Below are positions 36,297 through 45,189 of a DNA stretch of 64,000 nucleotides, piece by piece. The stretch covers positions 1 to 64,000 of the forward strand of contig CAJWBE010000022.1 in NCBI GenBank assembly GCA_913020045.1. The letters run 5' to 3'. The notes under the pieces are model-generated. The model was given only the letters and a program-made list of their open reading frames with translations. It was not told the DNA's origin and did not search any database. Within the stretch, counting starts at the first letter, position 1. Every line of letters begins with the position of its first letter. Both the position numbers and the translations under genes were made by a program. Source of the stretch: an uncultured Oleiphilus sp. (GTDB lineage: Bacteria > Pseudomonadota > Gammaproteobacteria > Pseudomonadales > Oleiphilaceae).

Positions 36297-36740
36297 TTAG
36301 TGAGAACCTTTCAATAAGTGCTGCATGGCCAGGGCGAGTTGGCTAGAGGTGCCATGTTTACTAATGTGCTTTAGCACCTCTATTCTTGGTTGCGCCAACA
36401 GGCCGGCAGGCTTGGTTGCCATGGTTTCCAGCAACCCTTGCAAATAGTCATCATAGGCGACGCACGCAATCATGTGCAGCCCTTTTGAGGTGAGTATTGC
36501 TTGGTCAATCGCTTCTTGACGGATGGTTGTTTCAAACTGCACATAGCCTTCATCGGCTAACCATATCAACGCGCCAAAGGTGCTCATAAAGCGATCGTTA
36601 TGGACGCCATATTCGTCAGGTTGGTCTGGACCTGAAATATCTTCGACGAAGACCGTCATTTTCTTAGGGAAGTTCTGATACAGCATCAGCAGTGCTTTGC
36701 TGCAATCCTTAAAGAACTCCTCAATATGCATGTCAAACAT
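36297..36740 (-). CDS. Unrecognised 147 aa protein
   Basis: A 147 aa mostly helical cytoplasmic protein, starting at ATG 36740 (MFDMHIEEFF) with a second ATG at residue 4. It has no signal peptide or membrane segment and only one cysteine pair region. The pattern of helices with a central GALIWLADEGYVQFETTIRQ stretch is compatible with a winged-helix-like fold, but I do not recognise a family. It lies between alaA and the GNAT gene; all three are on the minus strand with 13 nt to alaA. Confidence 0.7.
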   Translation of the reverse strand: MFDMHIEEFFKDCSKALLMLYQNFPKKMTVFVEDISGPDQPDEYGVHNDRFMSTFGALIWLADEGYVQFETTIRQEAIDQAILTSKGLHMIACVAYDDYLQGLLETMATKPAGLLAQPRIEVLKHISKHGTSSQLALAMQHLLKGSH

Positions 36741-36753
36741 GTAAAATTCCGTT

Positions 36754-37983
36754 CTAGGCGTCTTCGGGTAACTGCTTATAGGTTCTTAAGAAGTCCTCGA
36801 ATCGCTCGATCGCATCAACTAACACATCTTCGCGCGGCAAAAACACGAAGCGGAAATGTTGCTGATCGTCTAAATTGAATCCAGTACCGTGAACGATCAA
36901 TATTCGTTGTTGCTTAAGCAGGTCAAGCACTAACTTCTCGTCGTTGTAGACGAGATGAACATCAGGGTCCAGCTTTACGAACAAGTATAATGCGCCCTCT
37001 GGTTTAACACATGAGACGCCCTTGATTTTGTTTAGACGCTCCCAAGCGATGTTTCGTTGTTCATAAAAACGGCCGCCCTCTACGATTAGATCGTTAATGC
37101 TTTGATAGCCGCCAAGTGCCGTTTGTATCGCATATTGAGCAGGCACGTTGCAGCATAATCGCATCGAAGCAAGCATGTCTAAGCCATCAATAAAGTCAGC
37201 AGCAATATGTTTAGGTCCGCTAATCATTAACCAGCCAGAGCGATATCCTGCTGCGCGATAAGCCTTTGACAAGCCGTTGAACGTAAGCGTGAGAACATCT
37301 TTAGACAGGGCCGCCATCGGGAAATGTTTCGCTTCGTCGTATAGTATTTTGTCGTAAATTTCATCGGCCAGTACAATTAATTCATGTTCTCGCGCAAGAT
37401 CAACGATTTGCTTCAGTAGCGTTTTTGAGTAGACAGCGCCGGTTGGATTGTTTGGATTGATAACCACAATCGCTTTGGTGTTGTCGCTAATTTTGCTCTT
37501 TATATCGTCAATGCTGGGTTCCCAGCCTTTGCTTTCATCACACTGATAATGGATAGCTTCGCCGCTGCTTAAGGTGACGGCAGCAGTCCATAGTGGGTAG
37601 TCAGGCGCAGGGATCAGCACTTCATCGCCGTTGTTGAGTAAGGCCTGCATCGCCATGACAATTAGTTCGCTGGCACCGTTACCTAAGTAGATGTCTTCAA
37701 TGTCTACTCCCAAAATACCGCGTGATTGGTAATGTTGCATCACCGCTTTACGGGCTGAATACAGACCCTTCGAATCGCTGTAACCCTGCGCATTTGGCAG
37801 GTTGCGAATCACATCAGTTTGGATCTCTTCCGGTACGTCAAATTCAAAGGGAGCGGGGTTCCCAATGTTGAGTTTCAAAATGCGATGGCCTTCTTCTTCC
37901 AAGCGTTTTGCTTCGCGCGCAACTTCGCCGCGTATGTCGTAGCAAACATTATCTAGCTTGGAAGATTTCTTGATCGTTTTCAT
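36754..37983 (-). CDS. alaA: Alanine-synthesising glutamate-pyruvate aminotransferase
   Basis: A 409 aa PLP aminotransferase starting at ATG 37983 (MKTIKKSSKLDNVCYDIRG). The open frame extends further to 38082, but this start gives the family N-terminus and length (E. coli AlaA is 405 aa). Motifs include ILKLNIGNPAPFEFD, NLPNAQGYSDSKGLYSARK, VVINPNNPTGAVYS, and the PLP-lysine region TFNGLSKAYRAAGYRSGW. AlaA makes alanine from pyruvate with glutamate. The two genes downstream are close (13 nt) and likely in the same transcript. Confidence 0.93.
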   Translation of the reverse strand: MKTIKKSSKLDNVCYDIRGEVAREAKRLEEEGHRILKLNIGNPAPFEFDVPEEIQTDVIRNLPNAQGYSDSKGLYSARKAVMQHYQSRGILGVDIEDIYLGNGASELIVMAMQALLNNGDEVLIPAPDYPLWTAAVTLSSGEAIHYQCDESKGWEPSIDDIKSKISDNTKAIVVINPNNPTGAVYSKTLLKQIVDLAREHELIVLADEIYDKILYDEAKHFPMAALSKDVLTLTFNGLSKAYRAAGYRSGWLMISGPKHIAADFIDGLDMLASMRLCCNVPAQYAIQTALGGYQSINDLIVEGGRFYEQRNIAWERLNKIKGVSCVKPEGALYLFVKLDPDVHLVYNDEKLVLDLLKQQRILIVHGTGFNLDDQQHFRFVFLPREDVLVDAIERFEDFLRTYKQLPEDA

Positions 37984-38122
37984 AGTCTTATTTCTAACAA
38001 CGAGTGGGTATTTATTAAGCGTAGCGCGCATTCTAGCGCTTTGCGCGGAAGATGAAACGAATTTGAGAAAGAAACTTAGCACGATGCGCTAGTTTGACGT
38101 GCATGTCGGGGGAATAGATTGC

Positions 38123-39121
38123 TTATTGATCGTTGTCAGCAGAGTGCCCAAGAAATTCAGCGGGTGTTTCAGAAAACTCACTTTTAAAGAATCGTCGAAA
38201 CCCTGAATTAGTTTGGAAGCCGAGCTGCTCCGCCGTGTAGTCGAGACTTTGCTGTTCTTGTATCAAGTAGACTTTTGCAAGCTCGCGTCGGCAATCGTTT
38301 GCAATACTTGAAAATGAATTTCCATTTTTACTGAGTCGTTTCTGCAAACCGCGAACAGAAATATTCAATTTGGCAGCGAGCTTTTTACTATTGAGCGTGT
38401 CGGGGTGATGCCGCAACAGGCATGAAATTGCCTTGTGCTCAAAGCTGGTTTGTCTGTCATGCGTGTTTACGCCATCCAAGCACTTATTTAGGTACATTTG
38501 ATGTAATGTCGGGCTATGTGTGGTGTGCTTTTTATAAAGATAGTGGTCGTCGAACTCAAGGATATTGAGGGCGTTTCCAAATGAAATGTTGTTACCTAGT
38601 AATCGCTCATACTGTTCCGCGTATTCTGGTTTGGGATAGTCGAGGATCACTTTACTCGGTCGAAAGGTAGGGGCGATATTCTCCCTAATCCCATTAATAA
38701 GGTAAGCAAAGGCGGTTTCAGCGCAGAAGCGTCTTTGTTGCTCAGTAGGGTTGTGTTTGTAAGGGAATATCAGCGCGAGGCTCACTTTTCCATTAGCATA
38801 AGATATGAAGGGGTGATAGCAGGCGCCCTGCATGTAATAGAGGCGTTCTAGAATGCTTAGTGCGGACATCAGTGTATCTGAGGTCACTAGCACGCGAGAA
38901 AAGTTGCACAGTTGTGAGGGGAGCAAGAACTGACCAAGCTTTAAACCAATATTTGATTGAGGGTTGGCTTGGTATATCGACTTAATAAGGTTTCCATAGC
39001 CGCTGTTAGATTGAAGGCCTTCGTTGTGACTGACAAGGGTGCGCTGGATATCAAGATTTGAAAGCGTTAGCTCAGACGGGGCTAGTTCATATAAGAGTCG
39101 CAAATATATGTCGTCTAGCAT
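38123..39121 (-). CDS. AraC-family transcriptional regulator
   Basis: A 332 aa regulator. The N-terminal two-thirds matches the arabinose-binding-like domain of the OruR/ArgR-type AraC regulators (ATPSELTLS-like start, GLKLGQFLLPSQL, DTLMSALSILER). The C-terminal 100 residues are a helix-turn-helix pair, with KLAAKLNISVRGLQKRL and YTAEQLGFQTNSGFRRFFK. It is divergent from the binding-protein, porin and GGDEF module, with about 330-350 nt between starts, so it may regulate that module (inference). Confidence 0.85.
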   Translation of the reverse strand: MLDDIYLRLLYELAPSELTLSNLDIQRTLVSHNEGLQSNSGYGNLIKSIYQANPQSNIGLKLGQFLLPSQLCNFSRVLVTSDTLMSALSILERLYYMQGACYHPFISYANGKVSLALIFPYKHNPTEQQRRFCAETAFAYLINGIRENIAPTFRPSKVILDYPKPEYAEQYERLLGNNISFGNALNILEFDDHYLYKKHTTHSPTLHQMYLNKCLDGVNTHDRQTSFEHKAISCLLRHHPDTLNSKKLAAKLNISVRGLQKRLSKNGNSFSSIANDCRRELAKVYLIQEQQSLDYTAEQLGFQTNSGFRRFFKSEFSETPAEFLGHSADNDQ

Positions 39122-39472
39122 CTGTGCCTTGCCTCAGGATTTAAATAGTTGCGTTAGCCATGGCCAGTGCAAAAAAATAACGCGAGACCCAGATGCAGGG
39201 ATGCTGATAGAGATATGCCTAGACTAATGCATTTTCTGTAAGTAGCAGCGCACTGTGGTTTAAGGGTCAGCTAATCTTGCGTTTTTATTTTTAGTTACTG
39301 AATGACGACAGCCCTTGAATTAAAGATATTACATGATAAAGAAAAAGAAATAATGATACTTGGTTCAAGTTTAAGGTCTTTGTTGCCGTCGTGCGGTTTG
39401 AATGCTTTCACTGGTGACAAATATCGGTGATATAGTCGAGCGTTCGTCATATTGGGCAGCAGTAGTAGTAAC
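39122..39472. other. Divergent promoter region between the AraC gene and the binding-protein gene
   Basis: This 351-base gap is AT-rich. On the plus strand it contains a promoter-like pair: TTCACT at 39407-39412 and TATAGT at 39431-39436 with an 18 nt spacer, placing a start about 30 nt upstream of the GTG at 39473. I see no clear PhoB box, which would have been expected if the binding protein were a phosphate-starvation gene. Confidence 0.5.
39407..39436 (+). promoter_or_regulatory. Candidate sigma-70 promoter for the binding-protein / porin / GGDEF genes
   Basis: The -35 element TTCACT matches TTGACA at four of six positions and the -10 element TATAGT matches TATAAT at five of six, with an 18 nt spacer. 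The predicted start site is near 39443. The position fits translation from the GTG at 39473 better than from the TTG at 39452. Confidence 0.45.
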
Positions 39473-39928
39473 GTGACCAAATACCCACATACATTTTCTT
39501 CCTTTAGTTTATGGCTATTGCTATCGCTGACCTTGTTGTCAGGGTGGTGCCGTGGGGCTGAGCCGGTAGACATATTGGTTAACTCGGCTCAGGCAAAGGA
39601 AGAGGTAACGTTAAGAGAGCTGCGTGCGATCTATACGATGAAGCAGAGACTCTGGAGTGATGGCGAAACGATTACCGTTTTTGTGTTGCCTGAGGCCTCG
39701 GTGGCGCATAGAGATTTTTGCAAGAAAATACTTGGGGTGTTCCCGCGGCAGCTTAAGTCAGTCTGGTATCGCGCGGTCTATACGGGAACGGGCGTAGCGC
39801 CAATTGAAGTGAAAACAGAGCAAGAGTTGATTGAAAGAGTGTCGCAAACTAAAGGGGCGATAGGTTATGTGCTGGCAGAACGTAAGTATGAGAAAACAAC
39901 AACAAAAATTATTAAGCTTACTCGGTAG
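39473..39928 (+). CDS. Small phosphate-binding-like periplasmic protein
   Basis: A protein of about 151 aa from GTG 39473 (TKYPHTFSSFSLWLLL), with a signal peptide ending near GAEP; the frame is also open from TTG 39452. The mature part resembles the short PstS-like (PBP-like) proteins, with VDILVNSAQAKEEVTLRELR, FCKKILGVFPRQLKSVWYR and KGAIGYVLAERKY. The short form lacks the second lobe of full PstS. The next gene overlaps it by 41 nt, so a module with the porin is likely. The ligand is unknown. Confidence 0.72.
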   Translation: MTKYPHTFSSFSLWLLLSLTLLSGWCRGAEPVDILVNSAQAKEEVTLRELRAIYTMKQRLWSDGETITVFVLPEASVAHRDFCKKILGVFPRQLKSVWYRAVYTGTGVAPIEVKTEQELIERVSQTKGAIGYVLAERKYEKTTTKIIKLTR

Positions 39929-41201
39929 TACGTTGCTCATTATTGGCGGAGCACCTGCCTATGGTGAGTCGGACGAATGGTTTAAGCATGGGCAGCTGGA
40001 AGGGTTTTTGAGTCAGACTTTTTCACACTCTAGTGACCACAATTTCCTCAGTGAGTCAGACGATGATCTTTCCACCGATCTATGGGAAGCGGGCGTATTA
40101 GGAAGTGTTCGTGTCAAAGATGATCTGCTGTTTTCTGCACAAGTTCTTGGTCGTCAGGTAAGCCAGGATAGCGGTAGTGATGCGCGCGTCGATTATGCGT
40201 TCTTTAGTCTTCCGCTGGCGCAAACCATTGATAGCCAGATTGGCATGCGTGTAGGGCGTATTCGTTCGTCGTTTGGTTTTTATAACGAAACAAGAGATAT
40301 ACCACATACTCGCACGGGTGTATTAATGCCTCAATCGACCTATTACGACATGACGCGTAATTCATTCTATTCTTCGGACGGCATTGAATTTTTTGCGGAC
40401 AAAGCGGTCGGAGACAAGCGTTTATCATTTCAGTTGTTTCTAAGTCGTCCACTAGCGGACGAAGATGAAGTGGGCGAAGCGGCATCATTAACTCCTTCTA
40501 ACTTAAAGGGTGAGCGAAATGTTCTACTAAGGGTCGGTTATGGTTCTGAATTCGAAGGTTTTCGGTACGCCCTGACATATTACAAACCTGAGTATAGTGT
40601 CGATTTACATGCCAGATTCGAGGTACCGGGGCCGCTGCCAGATGTTGAGTTAAATGAACAAGGGGCGAACTTTTTCTCGCAAACTGTGATGACCTCTATT
40701 GAGTACAACGCTTTAAAGTGGGCGCTGACGTTTGAGTATTCTCGCCACAAGTTTAAGGCACGCTTACGAAATTGGCTGTCGGCTCGCGCTGAACTAGATG
40801 CCTTGGTTGCAATATTGCCGGGTTCTGGCTTGTCAGCTGAACAGCAAGCCGGTGTTGCGAAAGGAGTGACAAATACTCAAGCAAGCATTGACCGCTTGAC
40901 CGATGGAATTAATGAAGAAAACTACTATCTTCAAGGGCTGTATCGGATTAATGAGCAGTGGGAGGGCTATGTTCGTTATGACGCCACACGCGCTCGGGGT
41001 CTGAGTCGTACTAACCTCTATTCGCGCTGGGTTGATGTGAACGCCGGCGCGACCTATCAGCCAGATGAACATTGGTTATTGCGTGCCGAGCTGCATTATA
41101 TTGATGGTTGGGCGCGCTTACTAAAGCGGGACAACGAGCAGCTGGGCGGTTCTTCGCGTTATTGGACGGCGGCATTTTTTCAAGTCGCCTATCGTTTTTG
41201 A
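39888..41201 (+). CDS. Outer membrane porin-like beta-barrel protein
   Basis: A 437 aa protein with a signal peptide (about residues 1-26, ending near AYGESDEWF) at ATG 39888; ATG 39867 is a further start. The mature protein alternates polar and nonpolar residues, has few Cys, and ends in VAYRF with the terminal aromatic residue typical of outer-membrane barrels. Regions such as LFSAQVLGRQVSQ and YFDYAFFSLPL-like strands support a barrel; family (OprO-like or a marine porin) is not certain. It overlaps the binding-protein gene by 41 nt, and the GGDEF gene starts 31 nt downstream. Confidence 0.7.
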   Translation: MRKQQQKLLSLLGSTLLIIGGAPAYGESDEWFKHGQLEGFLSQTFSHSSDHNFLSESDDDLSTDLWEAGVLGSVRVKDDLLFSAQVLGRQVSQDSGSDARVDYAFFSLPLAQTIDSQIGMRVGRIRSSFGFYNETRDIPHTRTGVLMPQSTYYDMTRNSFYSSDGIEFFADKAVGDKRLSFQLFLSRPLADEDEVGEAASLTPSNLKGERNVLLRVGYGSEFEGFRYALTYYKPEYSVDLHARFEVPGPLPDVELNEQGANFFSQTVMTSIEYNALKWALTFEYSRHKFKARLRNWLSARAELDALVAILPGSGLSAEQQAGVAKGVTNTQASIDRLTDGINEENYYLQGLYRINEQWEGYVRYDATRARGLSRTNLYSRWVDVNAGATYQPDEHWLLRAELHYIDGWARLLKRDNEQLGGSSRYWTAAFFQVAYRF

Positions 41202-41232
41202 CCTAACTATGTTGACCGAGTGACGCAAAGCG

Positions 41233-43284
41233 ATGAGCGAGAAAGGTTCGATTGAGGTGAAGAAATCCGCGGTTCGTTACCTCAGCCTTAAATGGCAGAC
41301 CTTTGGATGGGCTTCGATTGTATTGGTCGGAATTTTTGCGGCGTTCTTATACTTTGCCAACGAATATAGTCACCGTCAGTTTGAACTTAAATTAAATCAA
41401 ATATTTCAAAAGAACGGGCATCAGCTAGACGGATTGATTGAGAACTCGGCGGACCAGTTGATCGAGTTAGCAAATACCGTATCTCGCAATAGTTTGCTCG
41501 GTGCCGCTGTGAGCGCGAATGAACATGGAGCATTGGTTCGCCTCACCGGTGATCTGAGCTGGACTCTCTTGATTCAAGCAGGGGTCGACACCATTTCGGT
41601 TTATGATTCCAAGCGGCAATTATTAGCAAACGAAGGTGGTTTGGGTGTCTCTCAACTGGCGCAAAAGGTGCTCGAAGAGGAGTCGGCGCAATGGCACATT
41701 CAATGCGCGCTCAGTTGCTATGTGGAAGCCGGGGCGCCGATTCTTGCCGGCGGTGAATTAGTCGGTGCTCTGCTACTGACGGAGCCCTTGAGTAATGTGA
41801 TGTTGCGTTTTCAGCGGATATCAAATGTGGATACTGCGTTGTTTTTGAGCAATGCCAAAGATATTGCATTCGAAGAGCCCGCTCAGCCCTGGCAAAAGAA
41901 CCTCATTGCGTCGACTCGTCCTGAAATAACGCGAGCTATTATACGGCAAGCGGCCCTGCAGTTTGATTACGCAGAACTCAAGGACCCGAATCGACTCGTA
42001 GAAACTGGTGAGCACACCTATGAAATGCGTCGTTGGCCGGTTGCAGGCAATGATGTCTTATTGATTCGTGATGTCTCTGAAGAGGTGTTGTTGGCCAGTA
42101 ATACACGTGAAGACGGGTTCCAGTTGGGCTTACTGCTTATGTTGCTAGCAGAGTGCGCCATGCTGCTGCTTTTGTGGGGGCCCCTCAATCGGTTGAAATC
42201 AAGCGCACGCTTGGTGCCATTATTGGCGGAAGGCTTTGATGATTCTGACTTTTCAAGAAACACAGTAGAGAAGTCGAACAGTAGTCGTTTGTTTGATGAT
42301 GAAAGCGATCTATTGCGAGTGACCGCTTTTAAGCTACAACATAAGATGTCTTCGTTGAATACAGAGTTGTCCTTGCGCGAAAATCTACTTGAGGACCGCG
42401 GGCGAGAGCTGGAGCAGCAGAGAGATTTGTTGGATCAGTTACTTAACTCTGTTGGCGCAGTGATTGTCATTCTTAATGCGGCGGGTGAGATAGAGCTGCT
42501 CAATCGTGCCGGCTTGCAGTTGAGTGGCCGCGCTAGCGCTGAGTTGGTTGGTCAACCCTTTGTAACTCTTCTTGAAGAGGGCACAGGAAGGGCAAATATT
42601 ATGAAGCGTTTGCTGGATTTAGCCGACGGATCTCTGACTGATTATGAGCATGATGGCGCGATACTCTCGCAAAATGGTAATCGTGCAAACTTGGCGTGGC
42701 GTCACGCAGTATTGTATGAATTCGATTCGGAACGCAGACAAATCTTATCGATTGCCGTCGATATCTCGGCGCGTGTGAAGTCGGCTTCTGAATCGGCATG
42801 GATAGCAAATCATGACAGCACTACCGGCCTTTATAACCGACGACGATTTGAGGAAGATGTCGCTTCGTCTTGTGCATTAGCTTCTCGAACAAAATCACCC
42901 GTAGCTGTTATGGTCGTGGATATTGTTTCGTATGGCCCGACGTTAGGGGCTTTCGGGTCGGAACGTGCTTTGGACCTACTAAGCCGAGTCACTCATATTT
43001 TGGAAGCGACAGCACGATCGTCTGACTGTCTCGGTAAACTCTCTGATGGGCGCTTTGCGGTTTTGCTTAGGCCGATAGATCAGCACGAAGCTGAGCAGAT
43101 TATTGAACGTTATGCTAAGCGGCTGCGTGCATTGTATTTGCAAGGCAATGAGCTATGTCAAAGTCGTATTGGTCTAGCGTATCGCACTACTGAGTCGGGT
43201 GAAGATGCGTTTCTGCTTGAGAAGGCAGAGTCGGCTTTGTTAATGGCTCAGAAGGCGAATTTTGCCTTTTATGTTGCACCATAG
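41233..43284 (+). CDS. Membrane PAS-GGDEF protein with degenerate GGDEF motif
   Basis: A 683 aa protein. A first membrane helix (about 25-45), a periplasmic sensor region (about 46-295), a second helix (about 300-320), a charged coiled coil (about 370-400), a PAS domain (about 400-510) and a GGDEF-type domain (about 520-683). The signature is SDGRF at residues 604-608 instead of GGDEF, so catalysis is unlikely, though the first aspartate (VVDIVSYGP) is retained. A degenerate GGDEF can act as a GTP or c-di-GMP sensor. The gene follows the porin by 31 nt. Confidence 0.85.
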   Translation: MSEKGSIEVKKSAVRYLSLKWQTFGWASIVLVGIFAAFLYFANEYSHRQFELKLNQIFQKNGHQLDGLIENSADQLIELANTVSRNSLLGAAVSANEHGALVRLTGDLSWTLLIQAGVDTISVYDSKRQLLANEGGLGVSQLAQKVLEEESAQWHIQCALSCYVEAGAPILAGGELVGALLLTEPLSNVMLRFQRISNVDTALFLSNAKDIAFEEPAQPWQKNLIASTRPEITRAIIRQAALQFDYAELKDPNRLVETGEHTYEMRRWPVAGNDVLLIRDVSEEVLLASNTREDGFQLGLLLMLLAECAMLLLLWGPLNRLKSSARLVPLLAEGFDDSDFSRNTVEKSNSSRLFDDESDLLRVTAFKLQHKMSSLNTELSLRENLLEDRGRELEQQRDLLDQLLNSVGAVIVILNAAGEIELLNRAGLQLSGRASAELVGQPFVTLLEEGTGRANIMKRLLDLADGSLTDYEHDGAILSQNGNRANLAWRHAVLYEFDSERRQILSIAVDISARVKSASESAWIANHDSTTGLYNRRRFEEDVASSCALASRTKSPVAVMVVDIVSYGPTLGAFGSERALDLLSRVTHILEATARSSDCLGKLSDGRFAVLLRPIDQHEAEQIIERYAKRLRALYLQGNELCQSRIGLAYRTTESGEDAFLLEKAESALLMAQKANFAFYVAP

Positions 43285-43301
43285 CTGGCTGCAAATGGTG
43301 C

Positions 43302-43325
43302 TAAGTGTGATGCGCCTCACACTTA
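43302..43325 (+). terminator. Hairpin after the GGDEF-like gene
   Basis: A perfect 9 bp stem, TAAGTGTGA with TCACACTTA, around a 6 nt loop, 18 nt after the stop codon. There is no T-run, so it may be a transcript-end stabiliser rather than a strict intrinsic terminator. It separates the GGDEF module from the hydrolase genes. Confidence 0.5.
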
Positions 43326-43472
43326 CCGTCGGACCTTCTTAATAATTCCTTTGTGAGTGCGGAAAGCGAACGGCTTGCTTTGTTTCGTGCGCTTCTAAAT
43401 TCGGATCTGCCTACTATCTGGGCTAGTTTATCGTCTCCACAGCAATAAAAATAAATGAATGGGGACGAATGT

Positions 43473-44192
43473 ATGAAAAGCATTATTTCAAAATCATTAA
43501 AAATGACGACTGCCTGCGTTTTGGCAGCAAGTATTGTCGGTTGTTCGGGCAATCCTTACGAAGAGACTGCAGATCGCATGGATGTGATTACGATTGGTGA
43601 TTCAATATTTGATTTGAACGGAGTTATTGAAGACACCTTAGAAGCCTATGCGGGAGAGACTTTCCGAGACTACACGCAAAGTGGCGCGGAGTTATCTGGT
43701 GGCCTTTTGGCGACGGCAGTTGACCAGCAGTATGTTGATGCGCGAAGCACTGACTCAAATATTAATACCATCCTAATGGATGGCGGCGGTAACGATATCC
43801 TGATCCCTGCGACCTTGTTCGACCCTTACGGTTGCCGAACACGCTGGTACCGATGGAACCCATCAAGAAGCTGCGTTAACTTGATCGAAGATCAGTATGT
43901 GAACGGCGTAAACTTACTTAACCAAATGGCTGTCGACGGTGTTGATAACGTTGTTTGGCTCGGCTACTACGAGCTGCCTAGAGGCAACACAAACCTGACT
44001 AAAGCGTTGAATATTGGTGACGACTACTTGGGTTATGCCTGTGAGGTAGCTGGCAACGCGAACTGTAGTTTTGTTGACCCTCGCGGCACCGTGCCAGCGT
44101 CCCAGGTCGAGAGTGATAATATTCACCCAACGCCGGCGGGATCAGTGAATCTTGCGAATCAAATTTGGCCAGTATTACAGCCCTTGCTGTAA
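43473..44192 (+). CDS. SGNH-hydrolase lipoprotein, copy 1
   Basis: A 239 aa predicted lipoprotein starting at ATG 43473, with GGGGA at 43461-43465 upstream; the frame is open from 43455. The lipobox is SIVGC. Residues after Cys24 form an SGNH/GDSL hydrolase: block I ITIGDSIFDLNG with the catalytic serine, block III DGGGNDIL, and the His in SDNIHPTP near the C-terminus. Family members are esterases or lipases, here anchored to a membrane. A very similar copy follows, then a lipase-foldase-like gene. No known substrate. Confidence 0.85.
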   Translation: MKSIISKSLKMTTACVLAASIVGCSGNPYEETADRMDVITIGDSIFDLNGVIEDTLEAYAGETFRDYTQSGAELSGGLLATAVDQQYVDARSTDSNINTILMDGGGNDILIPATLFDPYGCRTRWYRWNPSRSCVNLIEDQYVNGVNLLNQMAVDGVDNVVWLGYYELPRGNTNLTKALNIGDDYLGYACEVAGNANCSFVDPRGTVPASQVESDNIHPTPAGSVNLANQIWPVLQPLL

Positions 44193-44240
44193 GGTTTTGC
44201 TAGCCGAGAGAAAAATCTAGCGCTAAATGCTAGAACTATG

Positions 44241-44267
44241 AAGATGCTCCCACTTTGGGAGCATCTT
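44241..44267 (+). terminator. Hairpin terminator between the two SGNH genes
   Basis: A perfect 12 bp stem, AAGATGCTCCCA with TGGGAGCATCTT, around the loop CTT, followed by TCGTTT. It is 48 nt after the stop of the first SGNH gene. It should limit read-through to the second gene, so each copy may be separately transcribed. Confidence 0.7.
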
Positions 44268-44388
44268 TCGTTTGGGTGAGCCGTAAGCGACCCTAGTATT
44301 CAATACTGTTCGCGTTTTGCCTTAACATTCTTATCCTCACCGAATAACCTTCAGCCTCCAATTACAACAATAAAACTGGAGTATCTTA

Positions 44389-45108
44389 ATGAAATCCTTA
44401 GTCTTAAAGACAATGAAAATAGCTGGCGCCTGCCTTGTTGCGGCAAGCGTAGTCGGCTGCACTGGAAATCCTTACGAAGAGACAGCCGATCGCATGGACG
44501 TGATTACTATCGGAGATTCAATCTTCGATTTGAATGGTGTTATTGAGGAAACCTTGGAATCTTACGCCGGCGAGACTTTCCGTAATTATACGCAGAGCGG
44601 TGCAGAGCTTTCGGGTGGCGCATTCGCAACGGCCGTGGACCAGCAATATGCTGACGCTCGGGCAACGGATGGAAACATCAACACTATCGTTATGGATGGT
44701 GGTGGTAATGACATTCTGATTCCGGCAACTTTATTTGACCCGTATGGTTGTAGAACGCGCTGGTATCGTCGCAATCCATCGAGAAGTTGTGTGGGTCTCG
44801 TCGAAGATCAGTACGTGAACGCAGTGACCTTGCTCAATCAAATGGATTCGGATGGGGTTTCAGATATCGTCTGGCTGGGTTATTACGAGCTACCACGCGG
44901 TAACGCTAACTTAACGAAAGCCTTGAACCTGGGTGACGACTACCTTGGCTACGCTTGCGAAGTGGCAACTAACGCGAGTTGCAATTTTGTTGATCCTCGA
45001 GGCACCATCCCTGGCTCGCAAGTTGAGAGTGATGACATTCACCCAACACCCGCTGCCTCTGTTACGTTGGCAAATCAAATATGGCCAGTGCTTCAGCCAC
45101 TGCTGTAA
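44389..45108 (+). CDS. SGNH-hydrolase lipoprotein, copy 2
   Basis: A 239 aa predicted lipoprotein, ATG 44389, with the lipobox SVVGC. By hand alignment it differs from copy 1 at about 41 of 239 residues (near 83 percent identity), with no gaps. The active-site motifs are kept: ITIGDSIFDLNG, DGGGNDIL and SDDIHPTP. Many differences lie in the signal peptide, and synonymous changes are frequent, so the duplication is not recent. The regulator or substrate is unknown. The putative foldase gene begins 82 nt downstream. Confidence 0.85.
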   Translation: MKSLVLKTMKIAGACLVAASVVGCTGNPYEETADRMDVITIGDSIFDLNGVIEETLESYAGETFRNYTQSGAELSGGAFATAVDQQYADARATDGNINTIVMDGGGNDILIPATLFDPYGCRTRWYRRNPSRSCVGLVEDQYVNAVTLLNQMDSDGVSDIVWLGYYELPRGNANLTKALNLGDDYLGYACEVATNASCNFVDPRGTIPGSQVESDDIHPTPAASVTLANQIWPVLQPLL

Positions 45109-45127
45109 TCTAAGCTAAAAGCTAAAA

Positions 45128-45159
45128 ACAAAGAGGGTGGTAAATGCCGCTCTCTTTGT
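45128..45159 (+). terminator. Hairpin after SGNH copy 2
   Basis: An 8 bp stem, ACAAAGAG with CTCTTTGT, with further GGTGG/CCGC pairing possible inside, followed by ATTTC. It lies between SGNH copy 2 and the foldase-like gene. The weak U-run suggests only partial termination. Confidence 0.5.
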
Positions 45160-45189
45160 ATTTCATGTCGTGAAAGCAAGGGATTTTTT

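Noticed and set aside
39230-39450. PhoB box before the phosphate-binding-like gene
   Set aside because: No pair of CTGTCAT-like half-sites was found, so a phosphate-starvation link is not supported.
39295-39573. 92-codon minus-strand frame overlapping the binding-protein gene start
   Set aside because: It crosses the promoter region and the signal peptide coding sequence on the other strand, with no family or ribosome binding site.
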